Positions 47,771 to 58,000 of a stretch of DNA of 64,000 nucleotides are shown one piece after another. Each line of letters starts with the position of its first letter. Positions within the stretch are counted from its first letter, which is position 1. The DNA is from Membranihabitans marinus (GTDB lineage: Bacteria > Bacteroidota > Bacteroidia > Chitinophagales > Saprospiraceae), in NCBI RefSeq assembly GCF_021729155.1, contig NZ_JAJQYA010000019.1, positions 25,492 through 89,491 of the forward strand. Direction: 5' to 3'. A program made the position numbers and the translations under genes. The notes beneath the pieces were generated by a model. The model searched no databases. It was given only the letters and a program-made list of their open reading frames with translations, and was not told the DNA's origin.

Positions 47771-48949
47771 TTATTGTTTGGTAAATAATTGAGTTTTAAC
47801 AATCTCATTCCTTGGTCCGATGATGACCATATAGTACATCCCACTGATTAAGTGGTCGGTGGGCAAAGTCATGGACGATTGATAGGGATATTCTCCAATG
47901 TGTTGATTCCCAAGTATTGAATATATTCTTACGTTGTGATGGTATAGGTCGGGCTCTCCAATAATTCTAATAAAGTCATTTGCCGGATTGGGCTGGATGA
48001 CAAATTGTTTTTTAAGATTGTGATCCGCTTCAAAATTGGCCAGCATGGTTCTTGAATAGTGGTGGGAATCATCATAATTGTTTTGCCGAAGCCTGTAGTA
48101 ATTCTTACCTTTCAAAGGTTGATGGTCAACAAAGCTATATGTCAAACTTTCTGCTGAACTTCCCTGACCACTGACTGTTCCAATGTTATAAAAGTTAATG
48201 CCGTTGCCACTGCGTTCGATTTCAAAACTCTCGATGTTCTTTTCAGACAAAGTCAGCCAAGAAATTAAGCTAGTATTATCTATTTTTTCAATATTGAGAT
48301 CAGTAAGTTCTAATGGAGCGGGTATGTTGTAAGTTGCTGTCAAGGAATTGACTCGAACGTGGGCGTCGTCTTCTCCTGTTTGAAATTTAAATTCGATACT
48401 ATTAGAGTTGAATTGTGCTATATAGGGTAGTCTAATTCTAACATTGTGCACTTTTGCATCACAACAGGAAAGGTATTCAGCGTTTTTCGATACAGCCCAA
48501 GGTATGGATGGGCCAGATAGCAGTGTAGCCCCTCCATATAAGTCAAAATCACCTGATTCCACATTGTCGTCATTGGGAGTTCTAGCTCTCCAGTATCGAG
48601 TTCCGTTTACATATAATGTGACTGTTATGTATGGTGACGAATTGCCATTGCAACATCCTGGTCTAAGTTGATTGTTGAGGTTGTTCATTGCAAAGTCGAA
48701 ATTGATAATGGCGCCGGATGATCCACCAGGGGATCCATATTGATAGGCTGTGGATATCATTTTAGGTCGCCAATAATGAGTAATATTGGGCAGGTGTACA
48801 AGACCAGATGCTTGTACTCCATTGACAATATTTGCAGTAGCCATAGCTGAAGAGATTTCATTCCCTTTAATTGAATGAGATATGTTTTCAGCACTAGCGT
48901 TTATTGATATAAACACGATTGATAAGATAAATAAAATTATAGTTTTCAT
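47771..48949 (-). CDS. Secreted protein with T9SS C-terminal sorting domain
   Basis: 392 residues. Sec signal at the N-terminus (cut near NASA). About 200 residues of unknown beta-rich sequence follow, containing CCNG and CCDA cysteine pairs. Then comes a segment (LTDLNIEKIDNTSLISWLTLSE, ending in DHQPLKGKNYYRLRQ) typical of the domain that precedes T9SS tails. The end matches the type-A sorting domain (QFVIQPNPANDFIRI, YSILGNQ, LISGMYYMVI). The type IX system would carry it to the cell surface or outside. The N-terminal domain is not recognised; a carbohydrate-binding role is possible. Confidence 0.75.
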   Translation of the reverse strand: MKTIILFILSIVFISINASAENISHSIKGNEISSAMATANIVNGVQASGLVHLPNITHYWRPKMISTAYQYGSPGGSSGAIINFDFAMNNLNNQLRPGCCNGNSSPYITVTLYVNGTRYWRARTPNDDNVESGDFDLYGGATLLSGPSIPWAVSKNAEYLSCCDAKVHNVRIRLPYIAQFNSNSIEFKFQTGEDDAHVRVNSLTATYNIPAPLELTDLNIEKIDNTSLISWLTLSEKNIESFEIERSGNGINFYNIGTVSGQGSSAESLTYSFVDHQPLKGKNYYRLRQNNYDDSHHYSRTMLANFEADHNLKKQFVIQPNPANDFIRIIGEPDLYHHNVRIYSILGNQHIGEYPYQSSMTLPTDHLISGMYYMVIIGPRNEIVKTQLFTKQ

Positions 48950-48978
48950 AACAATGAGTTTTTGAATTTAGCTTATAG

Positions 48979-48994
48979 TCCAAGTCAACTTGGA
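48979..48994. promoter_or_regulatory. Perfect 16-base palindrome upstream of the T9SS gene
   Basis: TCCAAGTCAACTTGGA, arms of seven around CA, 30 bases upstream of the start codon of the gene on the minus strand. It is a candidate operator. Confidence 0.5.
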
Positions 48995-49051
48995 TTATTT
49001 AATTTTTGGTGAAAAAATGTGAGTGTATTATTCTATTGGAATGTCAATCCA

Positions 49052-49150
49052 TTGTTTTTCAAAACCTTGCTATTGCTTTTATTCATAGCAGGTTGTGCTG
49101 ATCTGACCATGGCTGATTCTGATGGTCAAAAAATGGGATGTAGCAATTAA
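49052..49150 (+). CDS. Possible micro-lipoprotein or lipoprotein remnant
   Basis: A 32-residue frame from a TTG. It has a positive N-terminus, a hydrophobic core and a good lipobox (LLLLLFIAGC), then a 17-residue tail ending in GCSN. The signal is convincing but the mature part is very short, so it is either a tiny lipoprotein or the leftover 5' end of a larger gene. Confidence 0.3.
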   Translation: MFFKTLLLLLFIAGCADLTMADSDGQKMGCSN

Positions 49151-49939
49151 AAATTGAAGATTATTAAATTTTAATTGAACCAATTCATTTTAATAAAGCA
49201 CTGCACTTTCGAAATAATTTTTAAATATTTCGATGTCATAACCATTGATATGGCTGTAATTCAAACATTCTGTGAATGTGTCTTGGTTTTTCGAAGGGTT
49301 GAGCTTAAAGATCAAAAAGTATCTAACCTTTATTGTGTTATTTGGATAAATACTAAGAAGTTCTGCTATTTATTTGCAAAAACATTATGAGGTGTTAAAA
49401 ATGAAGGTCGTCAATAGTTTTTAAATATTGACCGTAGTAAAAATACAAAATAATATCCAATTGTTAATTTTTATTTTAAAATAATTTACAAAAATTAATT
49501 ATCAATACTTTTGATTGTAATAAAATGTAAATTCTTTGATTTGAATATAAACTTAATACACTATCCTATTGACTCTTCGTAACTCGACTTTTATATTCTT
49601 CTATCATTTTATCCAGTTTTATGCCGTTTAGGACTGGTATATATGTGTTAATATTCTTATCGTTTAGCATTGTTATTCAAATTATTATGAATAGGTGCAA
49701 TGTATTGTTGATATTGGATAAGAAGTACTATAAAACTATTGAGTGAATTAGTATTGCCTAAATTTAATTGGTATTGCGTATAATATATTTTACAGTATTG
49801 TAATTGTGCAGTAGATAATTTAGTTTTCTATAGATGGTTGTCTGTTTTTAGGGATTGTAAATTTTTGTAATGGCAAATAAAATTCTGAATGTTGTGAAAA
49901 TAATTATTGCCTTTCTTATCTTTAGAATCAAAACCTTGT
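49151..49939. other. AT-rich intergenic region, no gene supported
   Basis: About 790 very AT-rich bases before the heparinase-type gene. A short open frame at 49175-49390 has no recognisable signal or domain. No clear promoter or strong stem-loop was found. Confidence 0.5.
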
Positions 49940-52732
49940 ATGAAATATCGAGAATGGTTATTGATATATTTTTTCATATTTTCTTCTACCTATTTACCTG
50001 GCCAAGAACATCCTCGAATTTATTGTAATGCAGAGTCAAAAGACAGCTTGAAAATGGCTTTTGCTGAAGTGGGTTGGAAAAATGAAGTGATAGAAGCCAA
50101 GAAAAAAAATTTAGAAAAGTATTTAAAATTTTGTGAAGTCGAAAGCGACTATTTACTTTCTAGACTCCAGATGTATTGGAAAAACAGATATACCGATGTT
50201 TTTATCAAAGGGGGGGATTTTTCACATGGAAGTGGGCAAGCTGCAGTGGCTACGGTAAGATATTCTGGTTCCAGAGATTGGGCGACCGACTACATTGCTC
50301 CAAAGTTGGAAGATGTAATTCCATATTACGATGACGATCGAGGGATGTATCTGATGCACAAGGAGTCTATGGAGATGGAATATGTTCATCCTTCGGAAAC
50401 TGGCCATATCATCGAAGGTATCAATAGAAAGATTATGAGTATTGTTAAAGATGCTGCGTTTTTGTATTGGTGGACAGGTGATGTGACTTATGCTGAATTG
50501 GCCCTACCTGTTTTTATGACATATATTCAAGGGATGTATCATCGGAATCCACCGGTAGATTTATTGAATTCAAATCAACAGAAGCTATCGGGTTTGGCCA
50601 CATTTGAAGTGATTCATGAGAAAATAGTGAAAGACTTGGCATTGACCTATGATTTCCTATATGATTATTTAAAGATGGAGAATCAGGATTTACAATCTAT
50701 TTCCAGTGTTTTTCAGCGATGGGGAGATCAGATCATTCAAAATGGTGTGGCGGATAACAATTGGAATTTTTTTCAGGCCAGATTCCTTACCTATATCGCT
50801 TTGGTTTTGGAGGATGATGATGATTATGCCAATAGAAAGGGTAGAAATTACTATTTGAAATATACTTTTGATGAATCTACTGAAAGACAAACCGCCCTAA
50901 AAGATGCGGTGTTGGAATACGATGTTGAAACTGGATTTTGGTTTGAATCTTCATCCTACTCTTTACATGTAACATCGACTTTGCTGGAGATTCTGACTGT
51001 GCTGGACAATTATAGTCATGCCAATGAATTGAAGGAGTTTGATATTGTGGAAAAGGCAACATTGGCTAGTTTTCAATATTTATTTCCCAGTGGTTATACT
51101 GTTGGTTTTGGCGATGCTAAACACGGGATTATACCCCCAGCTATTTTTGAAATGTTGTTGTCTTTTTATAAAAAATACCAAGAGGCCGATAAAGCAGTTA
51201 AAATTGCTCAGTTTTTAGAGACTATGATGGCGAAGAAGGATTATGAGCGCAAAGGAAATTCGTTGTTTGAACTCTTTTTTTATCAAAATGACTTGAAAGT
51301 TGATGCCATAGAAGCTGGGGAAGACCTCGGTTCTAGTTTATTGTGGCCTACATTTTATGCTCCCAATGTCAGTTACTTTGTTCAAAGATTGGGGCAGGGC
51401 ACTGATGGTTTGATGGTGGCTACTACCGGTTCTTTTGGCAATCATGCACATTCCAATGGGATATCTATCGAATTGTTTGCCAACCATTATGTGTTGGGGC
51501 CAGATATGTCAAAGGGCACGAGTTATTGGCATCCGTATTACCGGGAATATTATTCTCAATATCCCGCTCACAACACCGTGGTGGTGGACGGAATTTCGGC
51601 TACCAATAGAATGAGGGGCCATGCTCCCTTCACCTTAGACCATTTTTATCCACCAGCAGAATCTATGAGTTCAATATTTGACAAACTTACTTTTTCCGCG
51701 GTTTCCTTTGTGGAACCTAAGACCCAATCCGACCAGCATAGATTTACAGCGCAGATATTGACAGAGACGGGCAAGGGATATATTGTCGACGTTTTTAGGT
51801 CAAAAAAGCAAGTGGATAGTCATCAAAAGCATGAGTACATTTATCATAATATAGGGCAATCATTGGATTTTTACAACAAAAAAAATCAACCATTGACATT
51901 GAGTTTAACCAATGAATTAACTAGTGAGAATGGACAACTAAAGGCCTATGATTATTTTACAGATAAAAACCATATTCAAGAATCTGGTCCAGTAAAGGCT
52001 GTGTTTAAAATAAGGAGGGACGATGAAAGTGATCAAAAAATGATAATGTGGATTAAGGGTAGTGAAGATCAAGATTATTTTTCTGTGTTATCGCCTCCAT
52101 CCGATGCTCTGAGTCCAGGCACTGCTCCCGTAGATCTGGTCGATGAAAAAATTCCCACCGTTATTGTAAGAAAAAATAATGCAGCTTGGTTAGATCCTTT
52201 TTCCGTAGTCTATAATCCGTTTATCGGAGAGGATAATCCATTGTCAAATGTTACTTATATGGAGATGAAATCCAATCCAGCTGCGCAGAAAATAGTGGTC
52301 CATCACGGCCATGGCAACCATTTGGATGAGTTGGTAATCAATGCTTCGGTAAACGATGTAGTTACAGAGAATGATTTTTATCAGAAAGGCCTGTTTTCTG
52401 TGGTCAGGAAAGGACAATCATTCGATGATTTAAAGTTTATTTTTCTGGGTGGTGTTTATCAATTTAAATATGGGGGTTGGGAAATATTGGCCAAAGGTAG
52501 GGCGGTCAATCTTAGCCTGGAAGCAAAAGATGAAGGGTATAATTTACAAAACGATGAAGCTGTGGTCGTGTTCATACCTATTGATCAACAAAGGTCAGTG
52601 AATACCATGACCTTATATAAAGATGGCGAGATTGTGGGTAAGAAGCGGGGATTTGAGAGCAGAGTAAATCCCCAGTCAATCAAATTTCGATTGTCACAAG
52701 GTTATGACCGGGTATATTTTTCTTTTGAATAG
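49940..52732 (+). CDS. Heparinase II/III-family polysaccharide lyase-like protein, Sec-exported
   Basis: 930 residues from the ATG at 49940, which opens a clean signal peptide (cut near LPGQ); the longer frame from a TTG at 49907 would bury it. The N-terminal helical toroid spans about 30-450 (NWNFFQARFLTYIAL, WFESSSYSLHV, GYTVGFGDAKHG). The beta domain then begins with GSFGNHAHSNGISIELFANHY and YPAHNTVVVDG, the counterpart of the family's His-rich active-site region. It differs strongly from the protein at 41723. Probable glycosaminoglycan or alginate-type lyase; specificity unknown. Lies upstream of the third susCD set. Confidence 0.8.
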   Translation: MKYREWLLIYFFIFSSTYLPGQEHPRIYCNAESKDSLKMAFAEVGWKNEVIEAKKKNLEKYLKFCEVESDYLLSRLQMYWKNRYTDVFIKGGDFSHGSGQAAVATVRYSGSRDWATDYIAPKLEDVIPYYDDDRGMYLMHKESMEMEYVHPSETGHIIEGINRKIMSIVKDAAFLYWWTGDVTYAELALPVFMTYIQGMYHRNPPVDLLNSNQQKLSGLATFEVIHEKIVKDLALTYDFLYDYLKMENQDLQSISSVFQRWGDQIIQNGVADNNWNFFQARFLTYIALVLEDDDDYANRKGRNYYLKYTFDESTERQTALKDAVLEYDVETGFWFESSSYSLHVTSTLLEILTVLDNYSHANELKEFDIVEKATLASFQYLFPSGYTVGFGDAKHGIIPPAIFEMLLSFYKKYQEADKAVKIAQFLETMMAKKDYERKGNSLFELFFYQNDLKVDAIEAGEDLGSSLLWPTFYAPNVSYFVQRLGQGTDGLMVATTGSFGNHAHSNGISIELFANHYVLGPDMSKGTSYWHPYYREYYSQYPAHNTVVVDGISATNRMRGHAPFTLDHFYPPAESMSSIFDKLTFSAVSFVEPKTQSDQHRFTAQILTETGKGYIVDVFRSKKQVDSHQKHEYIYHNIGQSLDFYNKKNQPLTLSLTNELTSENGQLKAYDYFTDKNHIQESGPVKAVFKIRRDDESDQKMIMWIKGSEDQDYFSVLSPPSDALSPGTAPVDLVDEKIPTVIVRKNNAAWLDPFSVVYNPFIGEDNPLSNVTYMEMKSNPAAQKIVVHHGHGNHLDELVINASVNDVVTENDFYQKGLFSVVRKGQSFDDLKFIFLGGVYQFKYGGWEILAKGRAVNLSLEAKDEGYNLQNDEAVVVFIPIDQQRSVNTMTLYKDGEIVGKKRGFESRVNPQSIKFRLSQGYDRVYFSFE

Positions 52733-52775
52733 GAATGAATCGGAGTGGTAATTTCAATCACCATAAGATGGATAC

Positions 52776-53324
52776 TTAATGCAGGATAATATACCATGAA
52801 ATGATGGTTGAAATAAAATCTATATCAGATTTAGAGAGTGTGGATTTCAGGGTTTTCACGGCTTGATAGAGATGGTTTCTTACGGTATTGGGTGATAGAT
52901 CCAACTGTTTGGCAATGTGTTTGATGGGGTAGCCATCCATTTTGGACAATGTGAAGATGAGTCGTTGCTGTGGTGGAAGAGCCTCGAGTGACTGCTGAAT
53001 AATGTCACTATAATATTCTGTGTTTATTTGCTCTTCTATTTCAGATTTGCCCCTAATGGCCAAATTGTTCCAGGCGTGAACGAGGTGTTCTCTGTATTTC
53101 TTTTCATGAGCAGCCTTGTTGATGTGATTAATGGCCATATTGCGGCACATCAGAAAGATGTAGCTGTTGATATCTTGGATATCGTCCAATTGATCTTCTC
53201 GCTTACATAATTGAAAAAAGATTTCTTGGGTTAAGTCCTTAGCGAGCTCTCGATCACTGAGGTTCTTAACAAAAAAACTAAATACCTTATCTCGATAAGT
53301 ATAGAATATATTTTCTAAGTCCAT
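52776..53324 (-). CDS. FecI-like ECF sigma factor (opposite strand to its probable partner)
   Basis: 182 residues. Region 2: IFYTYRDKVFSFFVKNLSD, AKDLTQEIFFQLCKRED. Region 4: LPPQQRLIFTLSKMDGYPI, HIAKQLDLSPNTVRNHL. A clear ECF sigma of the kind paired with FecR. The nearest FecR (53956) is on the plus strand, so the two are divergent with 631 bases between, whereas at 15402-17420 sigma and FecR are collinear. The intervening space contains a repeat cluster. Confidence 0.88.
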   Translation of the reverse strand: MDLENIFYTYRDKVFSFFVKNLSDRELAKDLTQEIFFQLCKREDQLDDIQDINSYIFLMCRNMAINHINKAAHEKKYREHLVHAWNNLAIRGKSEIEEQINTEYYSDIIQQSLEALPPQQRLIFTLSKMDGYPIKHIAKQLDLSPNTVRNHLYQAVKTLKSTLSKSDIDFISTIISWYIILH

Positions 53325-53541
53325 CTATAGGTTAATCATGAGTTTGATAGTAAATGTATTGAAAAACAGATTGGAATATTAAATGAAATGGCGCAAAACC
53401 AAATTATTAATCTTAAATTAATATTCCCATGGTTGAGAAGTTTTATCCCATTTAATAGTGGAATTTCGTCGCTGTCATTTTCACTGCTATTCAAACACAA
53501 TATTTGTCTCTATGGTGATGGATGCTGATTTGAATTAATTC

Positions 53542-53690
53542 AATTATAAATGTAATTCGTATTAAATATCCATAAGATACATCGTGCTGAGCTATCCCGA
53601 AGGCGCTGAACTGAGCTATGTCGAAGGCGCTGCACTGAGCTATGTCGAAGTGGAGTCATATTCACTGTACTGCGACGAGGCTCCATATAG
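53542..53690. repeat. Repeat cluster: inverted boundary motif plus 24-base tandem units
   Basis: 53542-53564 is an exact reverse copy of the 23-base motif at 23793. Beyond it are three units at a 24-base period (53587-53602, 53611-53626, 53635-53650) of the form CTGAGCTATGTCGAAG, a type of short intergenic repeat seen in Bacteroidota. Then comes ACTGCGACGAGGCTCC, related to the array-2 unit. The rest of 53325-53955 shows no supported gene. Confidence 0.75.
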
Positions 53691-53955
53691 TATAATTCAT
53701 GTAAATTATTCTCTGCCACCCTTATTTATTAATGATTTAATAACATTGAGTATACATTAAATTAATAGCTGTAAAATGTTTGAATTTATTTAATAAAATA
53801 TCAGAATCGTCTGGTACATTTAAATGAATCAATTGTCTTATTGTGTAGTACGGCATAAGTAGAATATTGGCACAGGGATATATAAAGGTAATTATAGACG
53901 AAATCTCTGATCTAAACCGAACCACTTAATAACCGTCTGTCATTGATAAGATAAA

Positions 53956-55023
53956 TTGAATAAATTGAAGAATTTCGAACGAGGTAAAATCCTATTTCAA
54001 AAATATTTAGATCGAACCGCTGATGCCGGTGAGATTGAGGAAATGTTTGATATCCTAAAGGATAAATCCATTTTCCAAAATTTAACCACATCTCTTAAAA
54101 ATGAGTGGGAGGATAAGGATGTATTTTTTGAATTAGATGAGCTAAGCTATGAAAGCATTAGATCGGATTGGGCGAATAGGGAAGAGAAATCTTTACCGTT
54201 AAAACCTCGACCAACCATAAGACGAATTCATTGGAAATTCATGGCCGCAGCATCTTTATTGATCATTATTACTACGGCGATATGGATATTTGTAAATAAT
54301 ACCAGCCAAGTATATGAGACTGGATTTGGAGAAACTCGTGAAATCCTGCTTTCTGATCATTCTAGGGTTACTTTAAATGCCAATTCAAAAATGGTGTGGA
54401 ATGAAAACTGGTTGAAGAAAGGACAGCGGGATGTAGAGCTCTATGGAGAAGCATTCTTTGAAGTCAATCGCATAAGTTCCGATCATGGAAGTGGTAAAAT
54501 GGACCATGAGGAATTTCTTCCCTTTAGGGTGAAGACCCGGGATCTAACCGTCAATGTTCAGGGAACATCTTTTAATGTTCAGACGAGAAGGGCCAAAACC
54601 GATGTGTTTTTGGAGTCGGGTAAGGTGTTGTTGACTTTAAATAAGGCAGATAAGTCATCAGGGGCTATGTTGGCTAATATTTCTGATTCCATCTATATGT
54701 CACCAGGGGACAAGGTCAGTTATTCTGAACAATCTATGGCTCTAACCCTGTCCAACGATAAAACCACCATTGATGAGGCTTCTTGGATTCAAGGTTCCTT
54801 GATTTATCAAGATGTTCCGCTGTCTCATGTATTGCAAGAGCTGACAGATATCTATGGAAAAGAGTTTGAAGTGGAAGAGGCCGAATTACTCAATCGAAAA
54901 GTAGATTTAGGATTGCCCTATGCAGACTGGAAAACCTTGTCTGGGCTGATGACCTTGTCTTTGGAGATTGAAATTTTTGAGGATAACAATAAAGTAATAA
55001 TGCAAAAAATAAAGGGGAAATAA
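53956..55023 (+). CDS. FecR-type anti-sigma factor
   Basis: 355 residues from a TTG; no ATG occurs before residue 30, so the non-standard start is likely real. Cytoplasmic domain, membrane helix (FMAAASLLIIITTAIWIFV, about residues 95-113), then the FecR core (ETGFGETREILLSDHSRVTLNA, GEAFFEVNR, FRVKTRDLTVNVQGTSFNVQ) and a C-terminal domain (SLIYQDVPLSHVLQELTDIYG). It should regulate the sigma factor at 52776 in response to the STN-bearing SusC 60 bases downstream. Confidence 0.9.
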   Translation: MNKLKNFERGKILFQKYLDRTADAGEIEEMFDILKDKSIFQNLTTSLKNEWEDKDVFFELDELSYESIRSDWANREEKSLPLKPRPTIRRIHWKFMAAASLLIIITTAIWIFVNNTSQVYETGFGETREILLSDHSRVTLNANSKMVWNENWLKKGQRDVELYGEAFFEVNRISSDHGSGKMDHEEFLPFRVKTRDLTVNVQGTSFNVQTRRAKTDVFLESGKVLLTLNKADKSSGAMLANISDSIYMSPGDKVSYSEQSMALTLSNDKTTIDEASWIQGSLIYQDVPLSHVLQELTDIYGKEFEVEEAELLNRKVDLGLPYADWKTLSGLMTLSLEIEIFEDNNKVIMQKIKGK

Positions 55024-55083
55024 GTTTGACCGCTCACTTTCCCCAGTATATCATAAAATTTTCACACAAAAATTAAATGTAAA

Positions 55084-58000
55084 ATGAATTTACGACTTTT
55101 ATCAGGAATAAAAGTAAGAAACAAACTGCTTTTATTTTGTATTCTATTGTTCCAATTGCAAATACTGCAAGCTCATCCTCGGACTTCGCCTCCAGATCAG
55201 GAAGTATTGTTAACGGAAGCTATTCAACAGATTAGCCGAAAATATCAAGTTTTATTTAGTTATGACAGAGCTTGGGTTGATAATATTGTAGTAGAATACA
55301 ATGAAACAACCACGGACAATTTAGAAGATGCCTTAGAATTTATTTTGTCACAAGCCAATTTAGCCTATCAGATTTTTGATGATCGCTATGTAGCTGTTTA
55401 TCGCGATACCGATGAAGGGATGGCTTCCCTGCAAAAGATGGTCGAGCATTTTCAAGGCATCGTAGATCACAGAGAGATGATGAGAAAGCGACAGGTAGAG
55501 GCCCTAGCACCCATACATTCTGTATCGACAAAAGATTTGTACAATAAGCGTTTGGTCATCAATGTTACGGGAAAAGTTGTCAATCAATTAGGAGAGCCAC
55601 TCATTGGGGTAAATGTCTTGGTGAAAGGAAGAAATTTGGGTATAGCAACGGATTTTAATGGTGTATTTTCATTACAAGATGTCGATGAAAATGCGGTTTT
55701 GGTGTTTTCATATATAGGTTATCAAACGAAAGAGGTTTCCTTAGCTGGAAAAACGGAGATCAATATAACCCTTATTGAAGATTCAGAGACTTTGGATGAA
55801 GTTGTGGTGGTAGGGTATGGAACATTGCAAAGTAGAGATGTGACAGGGTCGATGTCCACTATTTCCGATGAAAAATTGAATGGACTACAAGTTACTTCTG
55901 TGACGGAAGCTTTAGCAGGTTTAAGTGCTGGCCTTCAAGTAAATCAAATTTCTGGTGAGCCTGGTGTAGCTCCTTCTATTCGTATCAGAGGCGTGGGGTC
56001 TCTTACAGCGGGAAATGAACCCCTAATTGTGATAGATGGTTTTCCAACTGAAGGAACAGCAATAGCAAATATTAATATCAATGACATTGAATCAATATCC
56101 ACTCTTAAAGATGCTTCTTCCACTGCAATTTATGGGTCAAGAGGGGCAAATGGGGTTATTTTAATAACGACTAAAAAAGGTCTTGTTGGCAAACCAAAAA
56201 TTTCATTTAATAATTCATTTGCCTTGTCCTCGATAGCAAAAAAGATCGATGTATTGTCACCTGAAGAATATGTGGATTTTGCAGTTGATGCTGTAAATAG
56301 AGCGTGGGAATACTTGGGAAATGATAAAAACGATCCATTTGAAACCAGACCAACTTTTTATCAAGTGCCCCAATATTTTTTAGAACCAGATTCTTGGGCA
56401 AGGACAGATTGGCAAGATGAAATCTATCAAACTGCTCCCATTTATGATCATCAGCTTTCTATAAGTGGAGGGAATGAAGATCTTCGATATAGGGTATCAG
56501 GAGGTTTTCTAAATCAGGATGGAATTATTAAAAGCTCCGATTTTAAAAGATATACTTTAGGCCTGAATTTAGATGGAAGTTTAACGGATAAATTAGGGTT
56601 TTCCTTAGTACTGAATACATCAAAGGTAGATAAAAATGTAGTAGAAACATTTCATCAATGGAATCAAGGAGTAGTGGCCACTGCGATTGCACTACCGGGA
56701 TTTTATGATGTCATCAATGAAGATGGTAGTTATCCAGGTCATGCCGGAATGGGATTTAACACCAGTGCAGTAAGAAATCCAATGATGTTTATAAATGAAT
56801 ATGATCGCCAAGTATTTGAAAATAGAATCCTTGGATCTATGTCCTTGAGTTATGAAATTTTTAAAGGGTTAAACCTAAAGACCCAATTTGGAATTGATAA
56901 CCAAGATAACAGAAATGAATTTTTTAGAAACAACATTACTTTTGATGTTCCAGCCTCATCTACACATAGTAGAAATACCTATAATGGTGCAGGTACTCAT
57001 GGAGCTTCATCTTCCTTTGATTGGTTGTCTGAAACTACTTTGAACTTTAATCACAGCTGGAGTAACCATCATCGGATAGATGCGATTTTAGGATTTACTG
57101 CACAGAAAGCGGTTCTTAACAATGGTTTTATTTCGGCCGACAATTTCCCCGATAATCTTGTACCTACCTTAAATGCAGGACAAATTGCCAGTGGGAATAC
57201 TACTAAGTCTGAGTTTTCAATGCTTTCCTATCTTTCAAGAATCAATTATTCATTTAAGGGCAAATATCTTACGACATTAACCTTGAGAAGAGATGGATCT
57301 TCTCGATTTGGAAGTGAAAATCGATGGGGATATTTTCCATCTACTTCCTTTGGATGGATCATTTCAGAGGAGGATTTTGTTGAGAAATCAGCTTTTATGA
57401 ATTATTTAAAATTGAAAGCTAGTTACGGTGTTTCTGGAAATAATACGATTCCCAATTATGGTTCAGCTGGGTTGTTGTCCTATACCAATTATGTATTGGG
57501 TAATAATATTCTAACAGGTCAAATTCCATCATCGCTTTCTAATTACGACTTAGGTTGGGAAACATCAAAACAATTTAACTTGGGAATTGAGTACAATCTA
57601 TTGAACAACAGGGTGAAAGTGTTGGCAGATGTATATCATTCAGTTAACGACAATCTATTGTTGAATGTTCCAGTTCCAAGTATATTGGGGGTAAATACGG
57701 CGTTGCAAAATATTGGGAAAATTCAGAATAGGGGAATTGAATTTAATATAACCACTGAGAATATTACTGGAGACTTTAATTGGACGACAGATTTGAACTT
57801 TTCATTAAATAGAAACAAAGTATTAGAGCTGGGGCCAGAAGGTACACCGATCTATGCAAATACGTATCAAAGTGAAACCAATGTTACTCAAATCGGAAGG
57901 CCAATTGGCGATTTTTATGGCTATGTATTCGACGGGGTATATAACAGCCAAGAAGAAATAGAAAGTAGACCTTCTTTATCTACAGATAGACCTGGAGATC

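Noticed and set aside
49175..49390. 71-codon open frame in the spacer
   Set aside because: No domain, signal or promoter; composition matches the AT-rich spacer around it.
53737..53925. 62-codon open frame on the minus strand upstream of fecR
   Set aside because: No recognisable feature; probably chance in AT-rich DNA beside the repeats.
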